NCBI RefSeq assembly: GCF_016107395.1
Contig: NZ_JAAIKO010000059.1
Location: 1-38,968 of the forward strand
Source: Streptomyces fildesensis
Lineage (GTDB): Bacteria > Actinomycetota > Actinomycetes > Streptomycetales > Streptomycetaceae
Length of the DNA: 38,968 nucleotides
Direction of reading: 5' to 3'
Shown: positions 20,701 to 30,790 of the stretch, one piece after another
Position numbering within the stretch: the first letter of the stretch is position 1
Layout: each line of letters opens with the position of its first letter
Translations under genes and position numbers: made by a program
The notes under the pieces: generated by a model
The model's database searches: none
Told to the model about the DNA's origin: nothing
The model's input: only the letters and a program-made list of their open reading frames with translations

Positions 20701-23200
20701 CGCGCTCGTCGAGATCGCCGTGCACGCCGGTGACCTGGCGGGCTGCGGCACGCTGGAGGAACTGACGCTCCACGCGCCGCTGGTCGTCCCCGCCGTGGGC
20801 GCCGTCCAGGTGCGGTTGCGGCTGGACGGCGGCGAGCAGCGTGCCGTGACGATCTTCTCCCGGCCGGAGGGCGCGCCGGAGGGCACGGCCTGGACGCGGC
20901 ACGCCGACGGCACGCTCACCGAGCAGGCCCCCGCCGCCGGGTTCGACCTGGCGCAGTGGCCCCCGGCCGGCGCCGAGCCGGTCGCGGTGGACGACCTCTA
21001 CGACGAGCTGGCCGGCCGCGGCCTGGAGTACGGCCCGGCCTTCCAGGGCCTGCGGGCCGCCTGGCTGCTCGGCGACGAGGTCTTCGCCGAGGTCGCGCTG
21101 CCCGAGCGGGAGGAGTCGCAGGCCGGGCTGTTCGGTCTGCACCCGGCCCTGCTGGACGCCGCGCTGCACGCGGTCGCGCTGGGCGGCCCCGGCCTGATGA
21201 GCGGCCCGGCCGACGCGGACGCGGGCGCCATGTGGCTGCCCTTCGCCTGGTCGGACGTCACCCTGCACGCCTCGGGCGCCACGGCGCTGCGGGTACGGCT
21301 CGCCCCGGCGGCCACCCCCGGCGGGGTCTCGGTGCGGGTCGCGGACGCCGAGGGCGGCGCGGTCGCGTCGATCGGCACGCTCACCCTGCGACCGGTGTCC
21401 GCAGCCCAGTTGGGCACCCCGGACACCTCGGACGACGCGCTGTTCACCGTCGAGTGGAAGCAGATCACCTCCGCTGCCACGGACTCCGGACCCGCGCCGA
21501 CCGTTCTGACGGCACCGGCCGGGCGCTCTGCCGCCGACGCGGTCGCCTCCGTACTGACGGATCTTCAGGAGTGGCTGGCCGATGAGGCGAACGAGGACGG
21601 GCGGCTGCTCGTCCTGACCCGTGGCGCGGCGGCGGTGACCCCCGGCGAGGGGGTGACGGATCTGGGCCAGGCGGCGGTGACCGGTCTCGTCCGGGCCGCC
21701 CAGGCCGAGAACCCGGGCCGCATCGTCCTGCTGGACACCGACGCGGACGGAGTTCCGGAGGGCGTGCTCTCCGCCGCCGAATCCGAACTGGCACTCCGTG
21801 ACGGTGTGTTGTGGGCGCCGCGGCTCGTCCGCGTCGGCACGTCGGAGGCGGAAGCCGAAGGTGCCCCCTGGCGCTCCGACGGCACCGTACTGATCACCGG
21901 TGGCACCGGCGGTCTGGGCGCGCTCGTCGCCCGGCACCTGGTCACCGCCCGGGGCGTACGGAACCTGCTGCTCGTCAGCCGGCGCGGCCCGGAGGCGCCC
22001 GGAGCGGACACCCTGGTCGCCGAACTGGAGGCGGCCGGCGCCGCGGTGACCGTCGCGGCCTGCGACGTCTCGAACCGCGACAGCCTCGCCGGACTGCTGG
22101 CGGGTGTCGTCCGGCTCAGCGCGGTCGTGCACACGGCCGGCATCGTGGACGACGGTGTCATCGGCAAGCTGACCCCGGCCCGCGTCGCGTCCGTCCTCGG
22201 CCCGAAGGCCGACGCCGCCCGTCACCTGCACGAGCTGACGGCGGACCTGGAGCTGGACGCGTTCGTCCTGTTCTCCTCCGCGGCCGGCGTCTTCGGCGGC
22301 GCGGGACAGGGCAACTACGCGGCCGCCAACACCTATCTGGACGGCCTCGCCGCGCAGCGCCGGGCAGCGGGCCTGCCCGGCACGGCGCTCGCCTGGGGCC
22401 TGTGGGACCCGGCGACGGGCGGCATGGGGTCGGCCCTGACCGGGGCCGACGTCGAACGGATGGCGCGCGGCGGCATCCTCGCCCTCGGCCAGGAGCAGGG
22501 CCTCGCGCTGTTCGACACGGCGGTGGCCGCGGACCGGGCGCTCCTGGTGCCGGTCGGTCTGGACACCCGGGCCCTGGGCCGCGCCATGAGCGGTGAGGTG
22601 CCCGGCATGTTCCGGTCGCTGGTGCGCGGGCCGGTACGGCGCGCGGCGGCGGCCGGCGGAGCGGGCGCGGCCGACGGCGGTCTCACCGCGCGGCTGGCGG
22701 CGCTGCCGGCCGGCGAACGGCCGCAGCTGGTGCTGGGGCTGGTCCGCAAGCAGGTCGCGGCCGTGCTCGGCTTCGCCGCCGACCAGCCCGTCGAGGCGGA
22801 GAAGCCGTTCAAGGACTTCGGCTTCGACTCGCTGACGGCCGTGGAGTTCCGCAACCGCCTCGTCGTCGAGACCGGGGTGCGGCTGCCGGCCACGCTCGTC
22901 TTCGACTACCCGACACCGCTGGAGCTGGCCGACCACCTCCTCCAGGCGCTGGCCCCCGCCGACGACGACCCCGCGCAGGCGCTGCTCGCGAGCCTGGAAC
23001 AGCTCGAACCGCTGCTGAACACCGACGGGTTGGACAAGCTGACCCGCTCCAAGGTCACCGTGCGCCTCCAAGCGCTGATGTCCCGCTGGCACGACGCGGC
23101 AGCGCCCGCGCCGGCCGCCCAGGACGCGGCGGCGACCGTCGACGAGGCCTCGGACGACGAGCTGTTCGCGCTGCTGGACGGCGAGATCGGCTCCGACTGA
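17786..23200 (+). CDS. Monomodular PKS KS-AT(malonyl)-DH-KR-ACP (gene 3)
   Basis: This is an 1804-residue single-module subunit. Residues 1-32 form an N-terminal docking coiled coil (QLVDTLKRVAADLHDARRRL). KS (about 33-460) has Cys208 in DTACSSAL. AT (about 565-910) has Ser655 in GHSIG and an HAFH motif, so malonyl-CoA. DH (about 928-1205) has His961 in HAVNGTVIVP and HPALLDAALH. KR (about 1215-1550) has ITGGTGGLG near 1369, VDD (B-type) and Tyr1511 in YAAAN. ACP (about 1630-1715) has Ser1682 in GFDSLTAVEF. The C-terminus (about 1730-1804) is a docking domain ending DDELFALLDGEIGSD. All catalytic residues I looked for are present. In the colinear model it installs the C4=C5 alkene, conjugated to the C3 ketone and to the methylated alkene made by gene 2. 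Gene 4 follows after 50 bp. Confidence 0.97.
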   Translation: MADEKQLVDTLKRVAADLHDARRRLREAEDKDREPIAIIGMACRFPGGVTSPEELWELLAAGEDGLTPFPTDRGWNLTQFQDSEREKGGAAGDGAPEGGFLADAAEFDAEFFGISPREALAMDPQQRVLLETSWEALERAGIDPVALSGTRTAVFTGVSSSDYLRGLQKMPAEVAGHMMTGVAGSVLSGRVSYALGLEGPAVTIDTACSSALVALHLAGQALRAGECTLALAGGVTVMGSAGTFLEFSRADGLAGDGRCKPFAEAADGTGLSEGVGVLLLEKLSDARRNGHRVLAVVRGSAVNQDGASNGLTAPNGPSQQRVIRQALASARLSADQVDAVEAHGTGTKLGDPIEAQALIAAYGQERPQDQPLWLGSIKSNLGHTQGAAGVAGIIKMVLALHHEELPRTLHVDAPSSHVDWSAGTVELLTEARPWPAGERTRRAGVSSFGISGTNAHVIVEETPAEETAEEPAVAELPVVPWLLSARTSEALTAQAGRLHAYLRDGSVAADPSTVGSALATTRSAFPYRAGVVAGGREELLTALAALADGGSAPGVLRDGPGSGRLGFLFTGQGSQRAGMGRELYAAFPVFAAALDEVAAAFDAHLDRPLKDVLFGDDGSLDATGYTQPALFALEVALFRQVAAWGIKPQVLAGHSIGELAAAHVAGVWSLEDAALLVAARGRLMQQLPSGGAMAAIQATEAEVLPRLTDRVGIAAVNGPTSIVVSGDEDAVRQVVTYFDEQGRKTKRLTVSHAFHSVHMEPMLEEFRAVAAGLTYHAPSIPIVSTLTGQTATTEELTDPAYWVRHVREAVRFADAVTALEERGVSAFLELGPDAVLSAMGAESVTDPVASVLVPALRRDRDEAQTLVEAVTRLYLRGIGVDWRAFFAGRAAAGLVDLPTYAFQHRGYWFTSNALPSGDAADFGQDTAGHPLLGAAVSIPESDGLLFTGRLSLATHPWLADHAVNGTVIVPGTALVEIAVHAGDLAGCGTLEELTLHAPLVVPAVGAVQVRLRLDGGEQRAVTIFSRPEGAPEGTAWTRHADGTLTEQAPAAGFDLAQWPPAGAEPVAVDDLYDELAGRGLEYGPAFQGLRAAWLLGDEVFAEVALPEREESQAGLFGLHPALLDAALHAVALGGPGLMSGPADADAGAMWLPFAWSDVTLHASGATALRVRLAPAATPGGVSVRVADAEGGAVASIGTLTLRPVSAAQLGTPDTSDDALFTVEWKQITSAATDSGPAPTVLTAPAGRSAADAVASVLTDLQEWLADEANEDGRLLVLTRGAAAVTPGEGVTDLGQAAVTGLVRAAQAENPGRIVLLDTDADGVPEGVLSAAESELALRDGVLWAPRLVRVGTSEAEAEGAPWRSDGTVLITGGTGGLGALVARHLVTARGVRNLLLVSRRGPEAPGADTLVAELEAAGAAVTVAACDVSNRDSLAGLLAGVVRLSAVVHTAGIVDDGVIGKLTPARVASVLGPKADAARHLHELTADLELDAFVLFSSAAGVFGGAGQGNYAAANTYLDGLAAQRRAAGLPGTALAWGLWDPATGGMGSALTGADVERMARGGILALGQEQGLALFDTAVAADRALLVPVGLDTRALGRAMSGEVPGMFRSLVRGPVRRAAAAGGAGAADGGLTARLAALPAGERPQLVLGLVRKQVAAVLGFAADQPVEAEKPFKDFGFDSLTAVEFRNRLVVETGVRLPATLVFDYPTPLELADHLLQALAPADDDPAQALLASLEQLEPLLNTDGLDKLTRSKVTVRLQALMSRWHDAAAPAPAAQDAAATVDEASDDELFALLDGEIGSD

Positions 23201-23233
23201 CCCGTCCCACCTGATCGCCCGCTCGCCCGATAC

Positions 23234-23239
23234 AAGGAG
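23234..23239 (+). promoter_or_regulatory. Ribosome binding site of PKS gene 4
   Basis: AAGGAG sits 11 bases before the ATG at 23251. The spacing is a little long, but no closer purine-rich element or alternative start exists, and the docking helix begins within a few residues of this ATG. Confidence 0.6.
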
Positions 23240-23250
23240 CTGAAGCACGC

Positions 23251-26429
<3,179 letters not shown>

Positions 26430-26433
<4 letters not shown>

Positions 26434-26458
26434 GGGGCGCTAGGGGGTCCGCTAGGGG
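26430..26458 (+). promoter_or_regulatory. Triple TAGGGG direct repeat before the cyclase gene, possible activator site
   Basis: Heptamers GTAGGGG, CTAGGGG and CTAGGGG begin at 26430, 26440 and 26452, so start-to-start spacing is 10 and 12 bp, about one helical turn. The first overlaps the TAG stop of gene 4. A possible -10 element (TAGCAT) lies at 26483-26488, ahead of the GTG at 26543. Direct heptamers about 11 bp apart resemble sites of SARP-type antibiotic regulators, and CTAGGG is also the half-site of PAS-LuxR regulators. The assignment is inferred from pattern alone. Confidence 0.4.
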
Positions 26459-26530
26459 ATCTCAGTGCAATTGCCCGCTTCTAGCATCGGAAGCACTCCC
26501 CATGCGGGTGCACGGGACAGCAGGGAACGG

Positions 26531-26536
26531 AAGGGG
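26531..26536 (+). promoter_or_regulatory. Ribosome binding site of the cyclase gene
   Basis: AAGGGG lies six bases before the GTG at 26543. This favours that start over an upstream in-frame GTG at 26465, which would add 26 residues of low-complexity sequence (SSIGSTPHAGARDSRERKG) and has no clear Shine-Dalgarno. Confidence 0.6.
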
Positions 26537-26542
26537 CTGTTG

Positions 26543-27406
26543 GTGGAGAAATCCGATGCATGGTGGGAAATCGGCGGCAAGGGCCCAGGAGATCTGGTCC
26601 TCGCTGTCGACTTCACGGCCACCGGGCGACCCGATGCGCGATTCGCCGACATCGTCGGCCTCACCGCCACCAGCCATCCGGTCTGGGAGACGATGCCGCA
26701 GGCCATCGCCACCGACATCGGGCCGTCGGGCGAGGAGTACCTCGACCGCTGGTTCGAGGACGTCCGCGCGAGCGGGCAGCAGGTCGGTGCCGTACTCGGC
26801 TTCTGCGCCGGAGCGGTGTACGCCGCCGCCCTGGCCGGCCGCATAGCGCAGTGGCAGGAACGAGCCCCCCAGCTCATCCTGTTCGACCCCGAGCAGGCCA
26901 ACGCCTTCGGTCTGCTCTGGCAGTTCCACAAGTCCGTCGAGCTGTTCGCGGGAATCATCGGTGCCGAACCGGTCGCCGAGGCCCAGGAGACCGCCCGGCA
27001 GGCGCTGGAGGCCGACCCCGAGAACCTCGGGTACATCGGCCCGGTGCTCGTCGGACTCTTCCGGGAGATCAGCGAAGCCGCCTTCGACGAGATCGAGCTG
27101 GAACCCGAGAGCCGGACCGAGTTCACCGAGTCCTTCACCTCCTTCGTCGCCTATGTCGTCGCGGCCGGCCAGCTCAACTCCTCGGCCGCCACCGCGTGGA
27201 CGGACGCCGTCGCCTTCAGCTCCGGAAGCCCGCTCAGCGGACTCAATCGGCTGCGTTCCACCGACCCGGACGGCGCGGCCGGAGCAGTGGCCCGTGAACT
27301 CCGGTTCGACTGCGATCACACCGACCTGCTGCGTGACGAAGGCGCCGCCACGGCGCTGGCCGAGCTGCTGACCGCACAGGACCTCTCCCGACAGATCCGG
27401 ATGTGA
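26543..27406 (+). CDS. Standalone Cys-triad alpha/beta hydrolase, probable Dieckmann cyclase
   Basis: From the GTG this is a 287-residue soluble protein, the size of a type II thioesterase. Its nucleophile elbow is GFCAG (Cys88), with cysteine instead of serine. An Asp follows in LILFDPEQ (Asp115), and a late His lies in FDCDHTDLL (His259). A standalone thioesterase-fold protein with a Cys-Asp-His triad is the hallmark of the Dieckmann cyclases TrdC (tirandamycin), SlgL (streptolydigin), NcmC (nocamycin) and KirHI (kirromycin). These release PKS-NRPS chains as tetramic acids or pyridones. It follows directly after a PKS module that leaves a beta-ketoacyl chain and lacks a TE, and an NRPS C-PCP protein is nearby. 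It ends one base before the ABC ATPase start. The fold and cysteine are seen; the cyclase role is inferred from family and context. A hydrolytic editing thioesterase is the alternative. Confidence 0.8.
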   Translation: MEKSDAWWEIGGKGPGDLVLAVDFTATGRPDARFADIVGLTATSHPVWETMPQAIATDIGPSGEEYLDRWFEDVRASGQQVGAVLGFCAGAVYAAALAGRIAQWQERAPQLILFDPEQANAFGLLWQFHKSVELFAGIIGAEPVAEAQETARQALEADPENLGYIGPVLVGLFREISEAAFDEIELEPESRTEFTESFTSFVAYVVAAGQLNSSAATAWTDAVAFSSGSPLSGLNRLRSTDPDGAAGAVARELRFDCDHTDLLRDEGAATALAELLTAQDLSRQIRM

Positions 27407-27407
27407 C

Positions 27408-28442
27408 ATGAAGACCACAGAGAAGACCACCGCCAGGGCAGAGGGGACCGTTCCGGTAGCGGCACCGCCGGAGCCCGCGCCGGCTCCCGCAGCCGCTGAG
27501 GCCAAGGGGAAGTCCGGGCCCGCGTCCCAGGCCGAGCCGGCCATCCGCGTCACCGGACTGCGCAAGGTCTACGGCGAGGTCCAGGCGGTCAAGGGCATCG
27601 ACCTGACCATCGCCCCCGGCGAGGTCGTGGCGCTCCTCGGCCCCAACGGCGCGGGCAAGTCCACCACCATCGACATGATCCTCGGCCTGTCCCACCCCAC
27701 CTCCGGTGAGATCAGCATCTTCGGCCGGGCCCCCTACCTCGCGGTACGGGAAGGGCTGGTCAGCGCCGTCCTCCAGGAGGGCTCGCTGATCGACGACATC
27801 TCCGTCCGCGAGACGCTGGAGATGATCTCCTCTCTCTACAAGAAGCCGCTGCCCCTCGACGAGGTGCTGCGCCGCGCCAACATCGAGGACATCGTCGACC
27901 GCCGCGGCACCAAGCTCTCCGGCGGCCAGCGCCAGCGCGCCCGCTTCGCCTGCGCGCTCATCGGCAACCCGCAGCTCCTGGTGCTCGACGAGCCGACCTC
28001 CGCCATGGACGTCGGCAGTCGCCGCAAGTTCTGGGAGTCCATGCGGAAGTTCACCGACACCGGCCGCACCGTGGTCTTCGCGACCCACTACCTGGACGAG
28101 GCCGAGGAGTTCGCCGACCGCGTCGTCCTCATGCGCGGTGGCGAGATCGCCGCCGACGGCACCGTCGCCAAGATCCGTGCCCTCACCGCGGGCCGCGTGC
28201 TGCGCGCCTCGGTCCCCGACGCGAAGGAGGCGGACCTGCGCGCACTGCCCGGCGTGACCGCCGCCGCGCTGCGCCTGGGCCGTGTCGAACTGCACTGCGA
28301 GGACTCCGACAAGAGCCTGCGCGCCCTGCTCACCACCTACCCCGACGCGTACGACATCGAGATCAGCGCCAGCGGGCTGGAAGAGGCGTTCCTCTCGCTG
28401 ACCGCCGCCGACGAGACGGACGTGCAGGAGGACGCCGCATGA
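27408..28442 (+). CDS. ABC transporter ATP-binding protein, DrrA-like
   Basis: This 344-residue cytoplasmic ATPase has all nucleotide-binding motifs: Walker A GPNGAGKST (78-86), Q-loop Gln123, signature LSGGQ (170-174), Walker B LLVLDE (190-195) and switch His227 in ATHYLDEAEE. The domain order and the C-terminal extension of about 90 residues match the daunorubicin-resistance (DrrA) drug-export family. The first 45 residues are an unusual Ala/Pro/Lys-rich extension before the conserved IRVTGLRKVYG. It starts one base after the cyclase stop and overlaps the permease start by four bases (ATGA), so the three genes are surely co-transcribed. The likely role is energising export of, or self-protection from, the cluster product; the substrate is inferred from position only. 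Confidence 0.95.
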   Translation: MKTTEKTTARAEGTVPVAAPPEPAPAPAAAEAKGKSGPASQAEPAIRVTGLRKVYGEVQAVKGIDLTIAPGEVVALLGPNGAGKSTTIDMILGLSHPTSGEISIFGRAPYLAVREGLVSAVLQEGSLIDDISVRETLEMISSLYKKPLPLDEVLRRANIEDIVDRRGTKLSGGQRQRARFACALIGNPQLLVLDEPTSAMDVGSRRKFWESMRKFTDTGRTVVFATHYLDEAEEFADRVVLMRGGEIAADGTVAKIRALTAGRVLRASVPDAKEADLRALPGVTAAALRLGRVELHCEDSDKSLRALLTTYPDAYDIEISASGLEEAFLSLTAADETDVQEDAA

Positions 28443-29176
28443 CCGGCTACCTGTCCATCGAGATCAAGCGGATGCTCCGCGGCCCGCGCTTCATCATCTT
28501 CGCGATCGTGCTGCCCGTGGGCCTCTACCTCATGGAGTGCATGCTCTACAAGAACCAGGTGATCCCGCACTCCAACGGCATCACGTACAGCGCCTGGCTG
28601 ATGTGCAGCCTCGCCGCGTACAGCGCCTTCACCTCCTCCATGCACACCAGCGCCCGGGTCGCCCACGAGCGTTCCATCGGCTGGCACCGCCAGCTGCGGC
28701 TCACCCCGCTGCTGCCGCGCAACTACCTGCTCTCGAAGATCGTCGTCAGCATGATCGTGGCGCTGCCCGGCCCGCTCTTCGTGGCGCTCGCGGGCGCCAC
28801 CCTCCAGGACGTGCACCTCTCCGTCGCCGGCTGGCTGCAGATCACCCTGGGCATCTGGATCGCCGCCCTGCCGTGCGCGGTGCTCGGCCTGGTCATCGGC
28901 CTGTACGTGGCCGTCGAGCAGCAGCAGATGTACCTCCAGGGCCTGGTGCTGCTGTTCGGGTTCCTCGGCGGGCTGCTCCTGCCCACCACGGGATTCCCGG
29001 GCTGGCTGACCGCGGTCGTCAAGACCCTGCCGAGCTACTGGCTCGCCGACATCGGCCACGGTGCCCTGCTGCACGGCACCCGCACCCTCGTCGCCGCCCT
29101 GGTGCTCGCCGGCTGGACGGTCGTCCTGTCCGGGGCCGTCATCCTCAACTCCCGCCGTGAGGCCGCCAGGGCCTGA
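28439..29176 (+). CDS. ABC-2 type transporter permease, DrrB-like
   Basis: This 245-residue integral membrane protein has about six predicted hydrophobic segments, near residues 18-36, 49-70, 101-121, 131-157, 164-183 and 213-235. The N-terminus (SIEIKRMLRGPRFIIFAI) and the cytoplasmic loop HERSIGWHRQLRLTPLLPRN are typical of ABC-2 permeases paired with DrrA-like ATPases. The start overlaps the ATPase stop (ATGA), indicating translational coupling and a matched pair. A strong hairpin begins about 20 bp after the stop, closing the operon. It presumably forms a dimeric channel with two copies of the ATPase in the cell membrane. Confidence 0.93.
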   Translation: MTGYLSIEIKRMLRGPRFIIFAIVLPVGLYLMECMLYKNQVIPHSNGITYSAWLMCSLAAYSAFTSSMHTSARVAHERSIGWHRQLRLTPLLPRNYLLSKIVVSMIVALPGPLFVALAGATLQDVHLSVAGWLQITLGIWIAALPCAVLGLVIGLYVAVEQQQMYLQGLVLLFGFLGGLLLPTTGFPGWLTAVVKTLPSYWLADIGHGALLHGTRTLVAALVLAGWTVVLSGAVILNSRREAARA

Positions 29177-29194
29177 TCGTCGCCCGGCCGCCGG

Positions 29195-29239
29195 CACCGG
29201 CGCCGTCAGCGGGGAAGCCTCCCGCCGACGGCGCCGGTG
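29195..29239 (+). terminator. Hairpin terminator after the ABC permease
   Basis: The arms 29195-29213 and 29221-29239 pair over 19 positions with one mismatch around a 7-base loop, and are followed by TCGTTTCC. It lies in the 115-bp gap after the permease, so it probably ends the long + strand PKS-cyclase-exporter transcript. Confidence 0.75.
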
Positions 29240-29291
29240 TCGTTTCCCGGCCGTTCCCTTCTCCCCACCCGAGCCACCGCCGAGCCGAGAC

Positions 29292-30209
29292 ATGAGGTAC
29301 TCCACGATGTTCCCCGCCCCCACCCAGAAGGGCACCGCCCCCTTCCGCGGCCACCGCACCTGGTACCGGGTCACCGGCGATCTGCACACCGGGCGCACCC
29401 CGCTCGTCATCGCCCACGGCGGCCCCGGTTCCACCCACGACTACCTGCTGCGGATGACCGAACTCGCCGCGTCCACCGGCCGCCCGGTGATCCACTACGA
29501 CCAGATCGGCAACGGCGGCTCCACCCGGCTGCCCGACCGCGGCGCCGACTTCTGGACCGTCGACCTCTTCCTCGACGAGCTGGACAACCTCCTCGCCCAC
29601 CTCGGCATCGCCGACGACTACCTGCTGTTCGGCCAGTCCTGGGGCGGCATGCTGGGCGCCGAGCACGCCGTCCGCCGTCCCGCCGGGCTGCGCGGCCTCG
29701 TCATCGCCAACTCCCCGGCCTCCATGCCGCTGTGGCGCGCGGCGTGCGAGGGCCTCAAGGACGCGATGCCGCCGGTGCACCGCGACACCCTGCGCCGCCA
29801 CGAGGCCACCGAGGACTTCGACCACCCGGACTACCAGCGCTCCGTGTACGCTTTCTACCAGCGCCATGTCTGCCGGGCGAACCCGCTGCCGCGCGAGGTC
29901 GCCGCCACCCTCCTGGAGCTGCAGAGCGACCCGACGGTCTACGGCACCATGAACGGCCCCAACGACTTCCACGTCATCGGCACCCTGAAGGACTGGACGG
30001 TCATCGACCGGCTGCCGGCCGTCGCCGTCCCGACCCTGATCATCTCGGGCGCGTACGACGAGGCCACACCCGCCACCATCCAGCCGTTCCTCGACCACAT
30101 CCCCGGCGCCCGCTGGGAGCTCTTCGAGCAGTCCAGCCACATGCCGCACGTCGAGGAGCCCGAGCGCTTCGACACCGTCATGAAGGCCTGGCTGGCCGAG
30201 GTCGGCTGA
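29292..30209 (+). CDS. Proline iminopeptidase-family alpha/beta hydrolase
   Basis: This 305-residue soluble hydrolase has the S33 peptidase layout: oxyanion motif HGGPG (42-46), HYDQIGNGGST before the cap, nucleophile Ser116 in GQSWGG, acid Asp256 in SGAYDE and His283 in SSHMPHVEEP. Length and motif spacing match proline iminopeptidases and related amidases. I give the ATG at 29292. The ATG at 29307, five codons on, has a better Shine-Dalgarno (GAGGT ending 9 bases before it) and may be the true start. It lies behind the terminator of the exporter operon, so it is a separate transcription unit. It could be a housekeeping peptidase at the cluster edge or an amide- or ester-cleaving tailoring enzyme. 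Nothing in the sequence decides between these. Confidence 0.9.
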   Translation: MRYSTMFPAPTQKGTAPFRGHRTWYRVTGDLHTGRTPLVIAHGGPGSTHDYLLRMTELAASTGRPVIHYDQIGNGGSTRLPDRGADFWTVDLFLDELDNLLAHLGIADDYLLFGQSWGGMLGAEHAVRRPAGLRGLVIANSPASMPLWRAACEGLKDAMPPVHRDTLRRHEATEDFDHPDYQRSVYAFYQRHVCRANPLPREVAATLLELQSDPTVYGTMNGPNDFHVIGTLKDWTVIDRLPAVAVPTLIISGAYDEATPATIQPFLDHIPGARWELFEQSSHMPHVEEPERFDTVMKAWLAEVG

Positions 30210-30267
30210 CGAGCGGGGCGGCGCGGTCGGACCGGCCGCTGTCAGTCCCTCCGGGCACGATCGAGGG

Positions 30268-30720
30268 ATGACCACTCTGCAGATCAGCATCGACTGTGCC
30301 GAACCCGCCGTGCTGGTCCCCTTCTGGGCGACCGCCCTGGGGTACCGCGAGGAGGAACCGCCCGCCGGGTTCGCGACCTGGCGGGCGTACTGGATCAGCA
30401 TCGGGGTGCCCGAGGACGAGCTCGGCGACCCGTCCAACAGCTGCGCCGACTCGCTCGTCGACCCGACGGGCGCCGGGCCCCGCATCTTCTTCCAGGTCGT
30501 GCCGGAAGCCAAGACGATCAAGAACCGGCTGCATCTGGACCTGAAGGTCGGCGGCGGCCGGGACGTACCGCTGGAGACCCGTACCGCCCGTGTGAACGCC
30601 GAGGCCGAACGGCTGGTGGCCGCCGGCGCCACGAAGGTCCGCGTCCTGTCGCAGGACGGCCTGGACCACTACGGGGTCACCCTCCAGGACCCCGAGGGCA
30701 ACGAGTTCTGCGTCGCGTAG
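30268..30720 (+). CDS. VOC superfamily (glyoxalase-like) protein
   Basis: This 150-residue protein has a vicinal-oxygen-chelate pattern: an N-terminal half (ISIDCAEPAVLVPFWATALGY) and a C-terminal half with RLHLDLKV (His89) and VTLQDPEGNEFCV (Glu146), the usual positions of metal ligands. Such proteins include glyoxalases, dioxygenases and drug-binding resistance proteins, and this one matches the glyoxalase-like domain often annotated in Streptomyces. GAGGG directly abuts the ATG with no spacer, which is unusual, so translation may be weak or leaderless. It lies 58 bp after the hydrolase and just before the convergent terminator. A role in binding the cluster product is possible but unsupported; it may be unrelated to the pathway. 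Confidence 0.85.
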   Translation: MTTLQISIDCAEPAVLVPFWATALGYREEEPPAGFATWRAYWISIGVPEDELGDPSNSCADSLVDPTGAGPRIFFQVVPEAKTIKNRLHLDLKVGGGRDVPLETRTARVNAEAERLVAAGATKVRVLSQDGLDHYGVTLQDPEGNEFCVA

Positions 30721-30728
30721 GCAAGAAA

Positions 30729-30769
30729 GAGGGGCTCGTACCGGATGGATCAGCCGGTACGAGCCCCTC
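30729..30769. terminator. Bidirectional terminator between convergent genes
   Basis: A perfect 16-bp stem, GAGGGGCTCGTACCGG (30729-30744) paired with 30754-30769, surrounds a 9-base loop. On the - strand the stem is followed by the pyrimidine-rich TCTTTCTT, so it is best suited to end the NRPS transcript, but its position serves both strands. Confidence 0.9.
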
Positions 30770-30790
30770 CGTCGTGCTTCCTGCGGCCCG

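Noticed and set aside
26465..26542. Longer cyclase protein starting at the GTG at 26465
   Set aside because: The added residues are low complexity, no Shine-Dalgarno precedes that codon, and AAGGGG is well placed for 26543.
29061..29291. Upstream extension of the proline iminopeptidase-like frame
   Set aside because: The frame stays open but runs through the end of the ABC permease and the terminator hairpin. Recognisable hydrolase sequence starts only after 29292.
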